A stretch of DNA of 64,000 nucleotides from Alternaria dauci (taxonomy: Eukaryota; Ascomycota; Dothideomycetes; Pleosporales; Pleosporaceae), in assembly GCF_042100115.1 (NCBI RefSeq), contig NC_091278.1:1302001-1366000 (forward strand), written 5' to 3'. Position 1 is the first letter of the stretch. Each line of letters opens with the position of its first letter. Shown here piece after piece: positions 33,149-43,050 of the stretch. A model generated the notes under the pieces. That model was given only the letters and a program-made list of their open reading frames with translations, had not been told where the DNA came from and made no database searches. Made by a program: the position numbers and the translations under genes.

Positions 33149-35089
33149 ATGGCTCATCAGGGAAACGCGCAGAACAACAGGGCTCAGGGTCAGGGACCCT
33201 CGACGCCAGCACGCCCTACCCCAGAAAATGATGAGATGCTGGAAGCATCCGATGACGAGGGAGAGAACCCTAACGTCACCGAGCTCAGGAATCTTAGGCA
33301 ACACACAACCACGCAGGCTCAGCAGATTGCTGAGATGCAGGCAATGATCAATCAGCTTGCAGGGCAACTGATGATGACCCCTAACGAACGACCCGTTGCT
33401 ACAAAGAAACCCAAGATAGCGTCACCAGAGAAATACGGTGGAGAACGAGAAAAGCTACGAGTATTTCTCACCAACATCGACCTGTACTGCGAGTACAACG
33501 AGGTACCCAACGACCAGGAAAAGATCCTCATGGCCAGTACATACATGAAGGATAAGGCTTCCAATTGGATGCAACCCTATGTGGACGATTATCTGCTGGA
33601 TGCAGAACACATGGGCACCAAAGAAGGAACCCGTACCTTATTCGCAAGTTGGACAGAGTTTAAGCAAGAGATGGGACGCATCTTCGGAGAAGTAGACGCT
33701 CAGAACCAGGCAGAGAAGAAGATCACTCGCCTGAGGCAGACCTCGTCAGTATCGGCATACACGGCGGAATTTAAGCAACTACAAGCACGGATCGATTGGG
33801 ATGATGCGGCACTTCGAACGGTATTCGAAGCAGGCCTCAAAGAGAATGTCAAGGACGGCCTTGTACACCACGATAAGCCCGGGACGCTACACGCTCTGAT
33901 CGAGCTAGCCACGCGTATCGACAACAGGTTGTGGGAACGAAACGATCAGAAGAAATACTTCCGACCCAACCTGCCCAACATGAAGAAACAGCGTGGTAGA
34001 TTCGACAGGGATGGCGACGCCATCATGACCGGCAAGGTACAAGAGAAGGCCAAAGACAAGAAAACCCGAGGAGGTAAAAGACACGACGGTCTCTCCAAGG
34101 AAGAACGCCAGCGGCGTTACGACAACAAAGCATGTCTCCGATGCGGGAAGACAGGACACTTCGCTAGGGATTGCGAAGAAGAACAAGTCAAACAGGCAGC
34201 TGTCAAGATCCGGATGATCAGACAAGGCACGCCTTACCCGGCCGGGATAGAGCCGGATGACAACCTAAGCGACTTAGACCTATACGAAGAGGCACGCTTG
34301 GAGGATAAGGAAGGCTACGAAATCGTCCCAAGAGTTAAACCGGACAACGAAGTTCTCACCATGGGCCAGCCAAAGAAGACTGACTGGAAGGTCAAAGGCA
34401 CCATCGTGATGGAACGATTAGCCAACAACCAGTGTTGGGTATGTGGTAACAAGACACACTACGCCGACGAATGCACGGTTCGCGAACGAATCATGATTAC
34501 CGGCCCGAATGCCGAAGAAATTGGGTATCAGGCGATACACCAACAACCCTACTTCGATGATCCAATGGTTGAGGTCGAGGACCAAGAAGCCCACGAAGTA
34601 GAAGATACCAAGGATCACAAGGATTTGTGTTGGTATGACTGTAAGATAAATTGCGAGTTCCATAAGCAAGATAAGGAGGATTGCAGGACAGACCAGGACC
34701 GGTGCTGCCACCTGAACCTCTGGGCAGACGAATGTCTAGCAGACATCTGCCATCTACACGAACCAGAGAAAGTGGAGATCCACTACAGACTTCTATGGAC
34801 GCAATGCAGGAACGGGTGTGACTTCCATCGCAAGCAGCTCAAGGAAGCACACAAGGTGGATGACTATTACCATCGCACCCTATCATCAAACATCTGCGAG
34901 GTAGCAGATTGTGAGATTCACGAGGCCAAGAAGGCTCAACCAAGGAAGAGGATCACCAGGGAGGAGATACCTCACCAGAACATTCATTGGAGCTTCTGTT
35001 ACGACGACAGGTGCTTGACGCACTACAGCTCAAAGAATGACACAGGCTACTTTCCTAAGTACAGGAAAGGTAAGCAGTCAAAAAACTAG
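33149..35089 (+). CDS. Gag polyprotein of gypsy copy 1
   Basis: 646 residues; the structural protein forming the cytoplasmic virus-like particle (family knowledge). After a disordered N-terminus and a coiled-coil stretch, residues about 90-270 form the retrotransposon Gag capsid-like region (SPEKYGGEREKLRVFLTNI, then YMKDKASNWMQPYVDDYL). A canonical CCHC zinc knuckle, CLRCGKTGHFARDC, lies at about residues 328-341, and a second, CWVCGNKTHYADEC, at 429-442. From about residue 494 to the end there are five C-x3/4-C-x2-H units (for example CKINCEFH, CRNGCDFH, CEVADCEIH, CYDDRCLTH) separated by acidic or basic linkers, an unusual Cys/His array. The frame ends TCA AAA AAC TAG, which is a -1 slippery site. 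Identical to the Gag of copy 2. Confidence 0.95.
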   Translation: MAHQGNAQNNRAQGQGPSTPARPTPENDEMLEASDDEGENPNVTELRNLRQHTTTQAQQIAEMQAMINQLAGQLMMTPNERPVATKKPKIASPEKYGGEREKLRVFLTNIDLYCEYNEVPNDQEKILMASTYMKDKASNWMQPYVDDYLLDAEHMGTKEGTRTLFASWTEFKQEMGRIFGEVDAQNQAEKKITRLRQTSSVSAYTAEFKQLQARIDWDDAALRTVFEAGLKENVKDGLVHHDKPGTLHALIELATRIDNRLWERNDQKKYFRPNLPNMKKQRGRFDRDGDAIMTGKVQEKAKDKKTRGGKRHDGLSKEERQRRYDNKACLRCGKTGHFARDCEEEQVKQAAVKIRMIRQGTPYPAGIEPDDNLSDLDLYEEARLEDKEGYEIVPRVKPDNEVLTMGQPKKTDWKVKGTIVMERLANNQCWVCGNKTHYADECTVRERIMITGPNAEEIGYQAIHQQPYFDDPMVEVEDQEAHEVEDTKDHKDLCWYDCKINCEFHKQDKEDCRTDQDRCCHLNLWADECLADICHLHEPEKVEIHYRLLWTQCRNGCDFHRKQLKEAHKVDDYYHRTLSSNICEVADCEIHEAKKAQPRKRITREEIPHQNIHWSFCYDDRCLTHYSSKNDTGYFPKYRKGKQSKN

Positions 35090-35119
35090 GATGCCGCCAG
35101 GGACAGGGTCACGCTGGTG
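35080..35119 (+). promoter_or_regulatory. Programmed -1 ribosomal frameshift signal at the gag-pol junction
   Basis: The heptamer A AAA AAC (35080-35086) is in the correct phase of the gag frame and immediately precedes the gag TAG (35087-35089). The pol frame is -1 relative to gag, opens at 35074 just after a stop at 35071-35073, and continues to 39249. About 8 nt downstream a 6-bp stem can form (35095-35100 with 35114-35119, including one G-U pair). Heptamer, phase and spacing all match known retroviral -1 signals. Confidence 0.85.
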
Positions 35120-35148
35120 AAGGCAGTCCTAAAACGACCCTTAGGAAG

Positions 35149-38100
35149 GTGCAGGATACCGATGGTCGGGTGAAGCAGCTGCTCACGACCGTATCTGTAC
35201 AGGGACGAAACATCGAGGCGCTCGTAGATAGCGGGGCCGCACGAACGATGATCTCACCCAGAGTGGTGGAGAAACACGAACTACCCTACCGGGTTAAGAA
35301 GAACCCAGTATCGGTACTGTTAGCCGACGAGAAACCCATGGAATATGGAAACGGCATGATACGGATGGAAACCGAATCAACAAAGCTACGGATAGCTGGC
35401 ATAGAGTGCCAAATGAATATCGACATAATGGAACTAGGAGGACTAGACATGTTGATTGGTTATGACTGGCTAGATGCCCATAACCCCGCCATCGACTGGC
35501 GAATGAAGACGATACTCAGAAGAGAACCTGTGCACAAGGTTGCTAGAGTACGCCAAAGAGTGAGCCCGAAGGACCAGAGCTCAACCCAGGACGGGAGGTT
35601 CGGCAAGATCTCGCCTCATAAGATCATGAGAATCTATGAGAAGGACCCTCAAAGAGTAGGAGTCATATGGATAAGACGAGTCGCGACCACGAAGGAAGGA
35701 CCCTTACCACTAGAGATACCAAGAGAGTATCAGACCGACGAGTTTAGAGAACTCTTCGAGGAAAACGAAGCCACGGACTTGGCAGACCATCAGGATTGGG
35801 ATCACGAGATCATCCTAGATGAAGGGGCAAAGTTAAGCCCAGGACCTATGTATCCCATATCGCCCGAGCACGATGCTGAGCTAAGGGAGTACATCCAGAA
35901 GAATCTGAAGAAGGGATTTATCCGACCGGGATCAGGCCCAATGGCCTCACCCATCTTGTTCGTAAAGAAGCCTAACGGGAAGTGGCGACTATGTGTCGAC
36001 TTCCGAAGGTTGAACAGCGTTACTCGGAAGAACCGATATCCCTTACCACTAATAACCGAGCTCATGGATCGACTCCAGGGAGCCAAGTGGTTTACGAAGT
36101 TCGACGTTCGGGAAGGATTTCACCGAATCAGGATCAAGGAAGGACACGAATGGATGACAGCGTTCAAAACGAAATATGGACTGTTCGAGTACACAGTAAT
36201 GCCTTTTGGGTTAACGAATGCCCCGGCAACGTTTCAGTCAGTCATCAACAACGCTCTTCACGAGTACCTTGGAATCTTCGTCACAGCGTACATCGACGAT
36301 GTGCTGGTATACTCTAGCGGGACGCTAGAAGAACATGTGGAACATGTCAAGAAAGTGCTCAGGAAGCTTAAGGAATACAAGCTGTACCTGCAGCCGGGGA
36401 AGTGCGAATTTCACACGAAGGAAACGGAATACCTAGGCTTCATAATATCCACAGAGGGGGTGAAGATGAACCCAAAGAAGACAGCGGCTGTACAGGAATG
36501 GCCAACGCCCAAAACAGTCAAGGACGTGCAATCCTTCCTAGGATTTGCCAACTACTACCGGAAGTTCATCAAGGATTACTCAAAGATCACAACACCTCTC
36601 TCCGAGATCACGAAGAAGGAAGTTGGTTTCAAATGGAACGAGGAACATCAGGAGGCTTTTGATCGAATCAAGCAGATATTCCTCGAGGCACCAGTACTAG
36701 AGATGTACGACCCAAAGCGAGAGACGCGAGTCGAGACCGACGCGTCAGATTATGCACTCGGAGCTGTATTGTCGCAGCAGTGCCCAGACAAAAAGTGGAG
36801 ACCAGTGTTCTACCACTCAAGAAAGTTCTCTGGAGCAGAACTAAACTACGACGTTCACGATAAGGAGCTACTAGGAGTAGTCGATGCCTTTGAACAGTGG
36901 GAAGTCTATTTGCTAGGACTACCACACCAGATCGAGGTTTTTACCGATCACCAGAACTTGGCAGGTTTCATGACAACGAAGAAACTCAACCGACGACAAG
37001 TCCGATGGGCTGAGATGCTAGCTCAGTTCGACTTCAAGATAACTCACCGCGCTGGAACGCTCAACGGAGCTGCGGATGCTTTAAGCAGGAGATCCGACTT
37101 ACGCGAGGAAAATCATAAGGAACCACATGACGCCATGTTCAAGAAGATGCCTGATGGCACACTACGTTACAACCAGCCGGAACTAGCTAAGATAGCTAAG
37201 GTGGCCGAGCGGGTAGAAACACTTCAGCAGCAGTGGCAGCAGAGAGCGGCCAGCTGGCAGTTCGAGCCTGACGAGAACGGCTCCGACGAACTGTTACAAG
37301 ACGAGCGAGAGTACCGAGATATGATTCGAAGCGATCGAACATATGTACCCCCACACATGAGATCGAGTCTCATCAAGGAACTGCATGAGTCCCCAGAGTA
37401 TGGACATGCATCGCTAGAAGAAATGGTCAGGCGACTATCAAAGGTGTTTGCGATACCACGCTTGCGAGCGAAGGTGCAGGACGTCCTAGGCAACTGTTTG
37501 GCTTGTCATCAGAACAAACCCAAGAGACATAAGCCCTATGGCCTGTTACAACCCTTACCGCCACCAACGAGACCATGGAGCAGCGTAACAATGGACTTCA
37601 TAGTGAAGCTCCCGAAGTCGTTAGAACCAGGATCCGGAAGATTATGCGACACAGTCCTAGTCATCGTGTGTCGTCACACGAAAGGAGCAAAGTTTGTGCC
37701 CACGGAAGAAACCATTACGGCAGAAGAATGCGCGTATGAGGTCAGCAAGGCACTTATGTCAGAACATGGGATACCTGAAGAATTCATCACCGATCGTGAT
37801 AAACTGTTCACTTCCAAGTATTGGAACACATTCCTGGCAAAGCTGGGTGTGAAGAAGAAACTATCGACTAGCTTCCACCCCGAAACAGATGGCCAGACGG
37901 AACGAACGAACCAGACACTGGAACAGTATCTGAGGATGTACGCCAACAAGCTGCAAGACAATTGGGTTGAACTCTTGCCGACAGCACAATTGGCCTACAA
38001 TAGTACTAGGTCTGCGACGACTAAGTACTCACCACACTACGCGAATTACGGATATGAGCCGGTTGCTCATCGAGATCCAAAAGATATAGAGAGTATCGCA

Positions 38101-39249
38101 GTAGGTGCAGACGACAAAGCCCGCTTGATGCGAGGACTGCACGAAGAATTGAGCAAGAACATAGCTCATAGGAACCTCACGACAGCCAAGGCGGCTAATA
38201 AGCAAAGGATTGAGGGACCAACCTTTAAGAAGGGGGACAAAGTTTTCCTGTCACGTCAGAACTTGAAAACTAAGCGACCAAGCAAGAAACTGGACAACCT
38301 CCGAATAGGACCATTCGAGGTTCTAGAGGAAATGGGTAACGTAAACTACAAACTCCAACTCCCACCAGGCATGCGCATCCACCCTGTCTTTCACAAGAAA
38401 CTCCTGGAAAGAGCACCTCCAGATGCCGAGCTAGCTACCGACATAGAGCTCGAAGACGATGAGTACGAGGTCGAAGAAATCAGGGACCTGCGGAAAATCG
38501 GTCGTCAGTGGAAATACTTGGTCAAGTGGCTAGGATGGCCAGAGAGCCAGAACACTTGGGAACCAAAAGAAAATTTGACGAACTGCAAGTCACAGGTACG
38601 TGAGTACCATCGGAAACACCCAGAGAAGGGAGGACCGGGTCCTCAAGGGAAGAAAAGAATTCAGAAAAAGGATCGAAAGAAGCGTCATCCTGCAACCAGC
38701 CCAAGTCAGTCGACAGTCCGGGTAGCGATGGTTCAGTTGGTTGAAAGTCCGTACCAGGGGCAGAGTTCCCCTCGGCTTGCTCTTTCGCGCGATCCTGAAG
38801 ACTCAAAATGGCGTGATCTCGATCAGCGAATGCTCGCTCTCGCGCCTCAGTCTCTGCCACTTCCAGCCGAAGTTGAGCGACCTCGGCCTCAGCTCGAAGA
38901 AGCGCCAAGCGCTTCTCGCGCTTTTCAGCCTCAACCTTCTCCCACTCTTCCTCAGTCACAAATAAGCTACACTCAGCTTTCACCGAAATACAGCCCGCAC
39001 ACTGCCCAGAGGCAGTGTCCACGAAACAACGAAGATTCTTCTCCTCACACCGCTTGCAACGAAAGGTCATCTCGTTCCCTTGTTGGCGGATACGGTCAGC
39101 ACGAGCCTGGCGCTGTTGAGTCGAGTTCTGGGTACGGACGCGTCGAGAAGTCTGAACCTTGGGCATGGTCAGGGAAAGTGAGGAAAAGAGGAAAGAGAGG
39201 ATACGACACCACCGGAGTAGCTATACCTCCACCACCGCCGCCGGACTAG
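35149..39249 (+). CDS. Pol polyprotein of gypsy copy 1 (protease-RT-RNase H-integrase-chromodomain)
   Basis: 1366 residues from a GTG used here only as a marker. There is no need for its own start, because the frame is entered by -1 frameshifting from gag at 35080-35086. Domains in order: aspartic protease (ALVDSGAARTMIS, about residues 24-36); reverse transcriptase, with KKPNGKWRLCVDFRRLN near 272 and the catalytic YIDD near 381; RNase H (ETDASDYALGAVL near 530); integrase, with an HHCC zinc motif (HESPEYGH...CLACHQ, about 745-790) and D,D,E core residues (TMDFIVKLP; ITDRDKLFTS; TDGQTERTNQ); and a chromodomain (EYEVEEIRDLRKIG...WPESQNTWEP, about 1104-1145). The last 210 residues are Pro/Ser/Gln-rich with no domain, exactly where the antisense ORF lies. 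Likely catalytically intact. Confidence 0.95.
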   Translation: MQDTDGRVKQLLTTVSVQGRNIEALVDSGAARTMISPRVVEKHELPYRVKKNPVSVLLADEKPMEYGNGMIRMETESTKLRIAGIECQMNIDIMELGGLDMLIGYDWLDAHNPAIDWRMKTILRREPVHKVARVRQRVSPKDQSSTQDGRFGKISPHKIMRIYEKDPQRVGVIWIRRVATTKEGPLPLEIPREYQTDEFRELFEENEATDLADHQDWDHEIILDEGAKLSPGPMYPISPEHDAELREYIQKNLKKGFIRPGSGPMASPILFVKKPNGKWRLCVDFRRLNSVTRKNRYPLPLITELMDRLQGAKWFTKFDVREGFHRIRIKEGHEWMTAFKTKYGLFEYTVMPFGLTNAPATFQSVINNALHEYLGIFVTAYIDDVLVYSSGTLEEHVEHVKKVLRKLKEYKLYLQPGKCEFHTKETEYLGFIISTEGVKMNPKKTAAVQEWPTPKTVKDVQSFLGFANYYRKFIKDYSKITTPLSEITKKEVGFKWNEEHQEAFDRIKQIFLEAPVLEMYDPKRETRVETDASDYALGAVLSQQCPDKKWRPVFYHSRKFSGAELNYDVHDKELLGVVDAFEQWEVYLLGLPHQIEVFTDHQNLAGFMTTKKLNRRQVRWAEMLAQFDFKITHRAGTLNGAADALSRRSDLREENHKEPHDAMFKKMPDGTLRYNQPELAKIAKVAERVETLQQQWQQRAASWQFEPDENGSDELLQDEREYRDMIRSDRTYVPPHMRSSLIKELHESPEYGHASLEEMVRRLSKVFAIPRLRAKVQDVLGNCLACHQNKPKRHKPYGLLQPLPPPTRPWSSVTMDFIVKLPKSLEPGSGRLCDTVLVIVCRHTKGAKFVPTEETITAEECAYEVSKALMSEHGIPEEFITDRDKLFTSKYWNTFLAKLGVKKKLSTSFHPETDGQTERTNQTLEQYLRMYANKLQDNWVELLPTAQLAYNSTRSATTKYSPHYANYGYEPVAHRDPKDIESIAVGADDKARLMRGLHEELSKNIAHRNLTTAKAANKQRIEGPTFKKGDKVFLSRQNLKTKRPSKKLDNLRIGPFEVLEEMGNVNYKLQLPPGMRIHPVFHKKLLERAPPDAELATDIELEDDEYEVEEIRDLRKIGRQWKYLVKWLGWPESQNTWEPKENLTNCKSQVREYHRKHPEKGGPGPQGKKRIQKKDRKKRHPATSPSQSTVRVAMVQLVESPYQGQSSPRLALSRDPEDSKWRDLDQRMLALAPQSLPLPAEVERPRPQLEEAPSASRAFQPQPSPTLPQSQISYTQLSPKYSPHTAQRQCPRNNEDSSPHTACNERSSRSLVGGYGQHEPGAVESSSGYGRVEKSEPWAWSGKVRKRGKRGYDTTGVAIPPPPPPD
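38522..39166 (-). CDS. Antisense ORF in gypsy copy 1: Zn2Cys6-like motif plus coiled coil
   Basis: 214 residues on the strand opposite pol, starting at the ATG of MPKVQTSRRVRTQ. Residues 37-66 read C-x2-C-x6-C-x8-C-x2-C-x6-C, with basic residues between the second and third Cys. This is the spacing of the fungal Gal4-type binuclear zinc cluster. A strongly predicted coiled coil follows (about 74-115, EEEWEKVEAEKREKRLALL onward), then an acidic/Ser/Pro tail rich in Asp and Phe (DDASFDPFSEFFSSLEDP) reminiscent of an activation region. A CT-rich tract directly precedes the ATG, as in fungal core promoters. The sense frame over the same bases is low in complexity, suggesting the antisense frame is the constrained one. 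Function unknown; an element-encoded DNA-binding regulator is an inference. A chance ORF is the alternative. Confidence 0.6.
   Translation of the reverse strand: MPKVQTSRRVRTQNSTQQRQARADRIRQQGNEMTFRCKRCEEKNLRCFVDTASGQCAGCISVKAECSLFVTEEEWEKVEAEKREKRLALLRAEAEVAQLRLEVAETEARERAFADRDHAILSLQDRAKEQAEGNSAPGTDFQPTEPSLPGLSTDLGWLQDDASFDPFSEFFSSLEDPVLPSLGVSDGTHVPVTCSSSNFLLVPKCSGSLAILAT
39167..39200 (-). promoter_or_regulatory. CT-rich tract directly upstream of the antisense ORF (copy 1)
   Basis: On the minus strand about 34 bases of almost pure pyrimidine precede the ATG at 39166. Such CT boxes mark transcription starts of many filamentous-fungal genes. In copy 2 the tract is at 50185-50218. No TATA box is obvious between the tract and the LTR. 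Confidence 0.4.
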
Positions 39250-39291
39250 GCGCGGGAAAACGATAATCCAGGGTATCGAGACGATACGCCT

Positions 39292-39305
39292 AAGAGGGGG
39301 GGTAA
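39292..39305 (+). other. Polypurine tract of gypsy copy 1
   Basis: AAGAGGGGGGGTAA immediately precedes the 3' LTR and is the expected plus-strand primer site. Confidence 0.85.
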
Positions 39306-39781
39306 TGTTACAAGGTAACAAGGAATTGCTTCCCTTTCATGCAGGTCGCATGAAGGAAGACCATCGGGCGGACACGATGGACGAAAGTGGATCTAGGGCG
39401 GGGCCCAGATCACGTGAAAGGAATGGCATCCCGCCAAGACCTGGCCTCCGGGAGGCCAGTGAGGATTGGGAGGTCACGGCCCTCCTAGGCCTCCCTCTTG
39501 GAAGGGAGGGTAAGGAGGACAGGACCTATGGCAATGGGTATAAGAATGTGTTGGATCTCATTATTACACTCGTTGTGGTTAACTCAAATAGTTCATCTCT
39601 TACACAGATTGTCAACTAGTTATTCTATCGTTTATAGAATTGGTATTGTTTATCCTTTGGTTACAACGATAACTCTTTTCCACCTGATCATTCCATACGA
39701 TACCTCACGGACTACCGCTTTAGTCTACCTCGCCTTAGTACGGACCGAGCCTAGAGAAGTATAGCCTAACCCCGTGTAACA
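39306..39781 (+). repeat. 3' LTR of gypsy copy 1
   Basis: 476 bp, same termini as the 5' LTR, with two differences from it. It is followed directly by CTTAGTTAGCG of element X. Confidence 0.95.
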
Positions 39782-42496
39782 CTTAGTTAGCGCTTTATCT
39801 TAAAAAAGTCTTTAAATATACTATAATAATAAAAAAAAAGTCTATAAAGGTTAAGGCTAAAAGGTATTAGCTATATCCTTAAGAGTAGTAATAATAGTAC
39901 TTTAATAATTAACTATAACCTTTATAGCTAAGAAAGTTAATTTAATACTAAGCTAATACTATAACTATATATATACTAACTTAAAGCTAAAGGTATATTT
40001 CCTTAATAGCTTTATAAATAGTAGTAAAGGTAGATATATTTATCTTACTAAGTAGATTTAGGTAGCTAAAGAATATAGCCTTAACCTCTATAGCTATAAA
40101 CTCTTTAATATAGTATAAGATAATAAGCTTTAATAGTACTTAACTTTAATATTACTAATAGTATTAGATCTCTTCTACTATATAGGCTATATAATACTAT
40201 TAGTAAAGTAAAGTATTAGTTAGTATTAAGTAGTATTAGACTAACCTTATTAAGTAATTTTCTTAGGTCTTATTATATTACTATAAAAGACTAGAAATTA
40301 TTCTACCTTATAGTTATATTAGATCTTAACTTTAGGCTATATATATAAAGTCTTACTAGTACTCTTATAAATATAGCTATTAATAACTATATAAGTTAAA
40401 TCTTAACTACTACTATTAGCGCTACTAGTAAGAGTAGTAGTAAGTAGAGTATCTAAAGTAATACTAAGTAGCTATACTACTAAAGAACTTAGAGTAAGTA
40501 AATTAAGTAAGGTACTTAAATTAATAAGTAAGAGGTAGTAGTTAGGAATATATATACTTATTATTAAGATAATAGGGCTAAGAGCTTTATAAGTAATAGT
40601 AAGATAACCTTAAATACCTCTAAGGTTAGTTATACTAAGTAAAGGACTAGTAGTACTAAACCCTAAGTAAGTATAAGATATAAACTAATACTAGCTAATA
40701 CTAGCTAATATATATAGTTAACTATATTAAGAGAAGTAGTAGTAGTATTATTATTATTATAGTAGTAGTAATTAGGGTTATTAGGTTATAAGTATAAAAG
40801 GTAAGTAAGAAGTAAAAGAAAAGTTAACTATAAGAGTAAATAATACTATATTAATAGTAAATACTTTTATGTAACTATAATAATAAGTAAGAGTAGAAAG
40901 TAAAAGTAAAAGTAAAAGTAAACTTAATATATTAGAGCTAATAAATATTATAAGTACTATATAGTATATAAGTAAGTAGAAAGTAAGATAATATACTAAT
41001 AAGAGTATTAGTATAGTATTAGATAATAATAGATAGATATAAGAGGAAGAGGATAGAAGAGGAAGAGGATTAAAGTATAGAAGAAAAAATATATATTTAA
41101 ACTTTACTTTTACCTTTACCTTTACCTTTACTACTACTCCTACTAGTATAATTAATAGTAAGATTATAGCTAATTAGGAATACTTATCCTAAATTAAAAG
41201 TAAGCCTTAAATATAGTAAGTCTACGCTAATATCACTTATACTAATAATATCTCCTTTACTCCCTCTTTACCTCTTATACCTTACTTATACCTTATAAAC
41301 CTATAGAGCTTAATACTAAGTATACTAAACTAATACTACTATAACTACCTACTATACTAAATCTATCTAAGGCTATATACTCTATAAACCTATATACTAT
41401 TAAGAATAGAGAGTAATGTAAGAAGGCTATAAGTATTAGGCTTATTAAGATCCTATTAAATAATACTACTAATAAGGTAAGTATATAATACTACTAATAA
41501 TATAAGTATATAATACTACCTTAACTAATATAAGCTTATATTAATTAGGCCTTATTAATATTCTAGTTAAAAAAGTTTAAGCCTATTATACTAGTATATA
41601 GAGTAAGTAAGGAGGCTTTCCTATAAGTACTCCTTCTACTCTATATTAAAGGGGTAGAATCTTTAATTAGTTATCTATCTATTATTAAGCTTTTATTAAA
41701 CTTTTTAAAAGTTTTTCTTTTAATAGTATAGAATATACTTACTACTCTTCTTATAATAATTAATTACTTCTATCTACTATCTATCTATAAGTACCTTACT
41801 AGCTACGTAAAGGATAAAACTTTAATACTAAGATATTAATATCTTTATATACTCTAATACTTATATAATATATACCTTATAATATATAATTATATTAAGG
41901 GTATTAAGTAGCTATTCCTAGAGTTATAAACTATACTTAATATTTATACTAATATAGACGTAAAGTACTAGTATACTAATAATTAAATTAGCTTAAACTA
42001 TAATAATCTTAAGCCTTATAGTATCTTAAGCCCCTTCCTAAACACTTACCTCTCCTCTTTAAACTTATAAGATAATACTACTAAAGACTAATATAAAATT
42101 CTCTTTTATATAGATAGCCTATTTACTATAACTCTTATTTACTTAGGTAGTATTATTTTACTAGCTAATACTAAGATAAATATAGAAGTAAGGTTATCTA
42201 TTACTATAGAGTAGAATATTTATATTAAGAAGTAAAGTAATATAATAGTAGCTAAGGGTATACTTATAATAAAGTAAGAAGTATATATTTAGATAGTTAT
42301 AAGTAGAGACTATAATAAATAGCTATAGTAAGTACTTAGCTAGCTTATCCTTATCTTATAATTATAGTAAGTAGGTATAGCTAATAATTATATATATAAG
42401 GTAAGTATTAATAAGGTAGTAGATAATTAATTTAATAATAATTATAATAATATAAAAGGCTTAGTATATAGTATAATAAAACTTATTAGGTATATA
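39782..42496. repeat. RIPed AT-rich sequence between gypsy copy 1 and RIPed copy 3
   Basis: The first 75 bp are the end of the split X element. 41575-41860 matches the reverse complement of 63555-63905, so it is a piece of the Y gypsy-type element. The rest is unassigned, with stops in all frames. Short simple runs, such as repeated TAAAAG/CCTTTA units near 40900-41130, occur. I see no gene. Confidence 0.7.
41575..41860 (+). repeat. Fragment shared with the Y gypsy element (inverted relative to 63555-63905)
   Basis: Long near-identical stretches link the two places, for example TTTCTTTTAATAGTATAGAA and AGGATAAAACTTTAATACTA after reverse-complementing the distal copy. Remaining differences are transitions of RIP type and small indels. 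Confidence 0.75.
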
Positions 42497-42986
42497 TATT
42501 ATAAGGTAATATAAAGGATCTCTCCTTAATATAAGTTATATAGTAAGAGACTATTAGGTAACTATATTAGAAGGTAAGGATTAATATAGGGCGCTAATTA
42601 GGTAATTTAGCCTCCTGCTAAGAACTAGCCTCCTATAAATAAAGAGAAGCTAGTAGTATAAGGGAAGCTACGTCCTCCTAAACCTCCCTTAGGAGTAAAT
42701 AATAGATAGAATAGTAGGGATAGTAGGACCTAAGGTAATAGGTATAAGAATATATTAGATCTTATTATTATACTTATTATAGTTAACTTAAATAGTTTAT
42801 CTCTTATATAGATTATTAACTAGTTATTCTATTATTTATAAAATTAGTATTATTATTCTCTTAGTTAATAATAATAACTTTTTTCTACTTAATTATTTTA
42901 TATACTACCTTATAGACTATTACCTAAACCTATCTTACCTTAGTAAGGACTAAGCTTAGAGAAGTATAGTAAACCTCTATATAATA
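42497..42986 (+). repeat. RIPed 5' LTR of gypsy copy 3
   Basis: Starts TATTATAAGG (equivalent to TGTTACAAGG) and ends CTATATAATA just before CTTTAACTACC, matching the LTR/internal junction of copy 1. About 490 bp with small indels. Confidence 0.8.
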
Positions 42987-43050
42987 CTTTAACTACCTTA
43001 GATATTAGTAAATATTTTAACTAATAGAATTACCTAATTAAGATTTAGTA

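Larger units (their letters stand above)
32610..39781 (+). mobile_element. Full-length Ty3/gypsy chromovirus LTR retrotransposon, copy 1
   Basis: 7172 bp: two 476-bp LTRs, gag, pol in the -1 frame and an antisense ORF. Both major frames are open with all catalytic motifs, and the two LTRs differ at only two positions that I see, so insertion looks recent. It is not RIPed although surrounded by RIPed DNA. Flanking pentamers differ (ACTAT left, CTTAG right), so no target-site duplication is visible. Copy 2 at 49604-56775 is the same length in inverted orientation and encodes identical proteins. Confidence 0.97.
31375..39856 (-). mobile_element. Element family X, minus-strand copy, split by intact gypsy copy 1
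   Basis: 31375-32609 and 39782-39856 are together the reverse complement of 28395-29755: the T-rich end with G6 is at 31375 and the CTTTATAGAC end near 39850. The intact retrotransposon sits inside. Compared with the uninterrupted copy, about 43 bp (equivalent to 28468-28510) are missing at the insertion point. Confidence 0.6.

Noticed and set aside
36402..37961. Short frames in other phases and on the opposite strand within pol (and mirrored in copy 2)
   Set aside because: Shadows of the long Pol frame, with no domain, no upstream pyrimidine tract and no compositional signal, unlike the antisense zinc-motif ORF.
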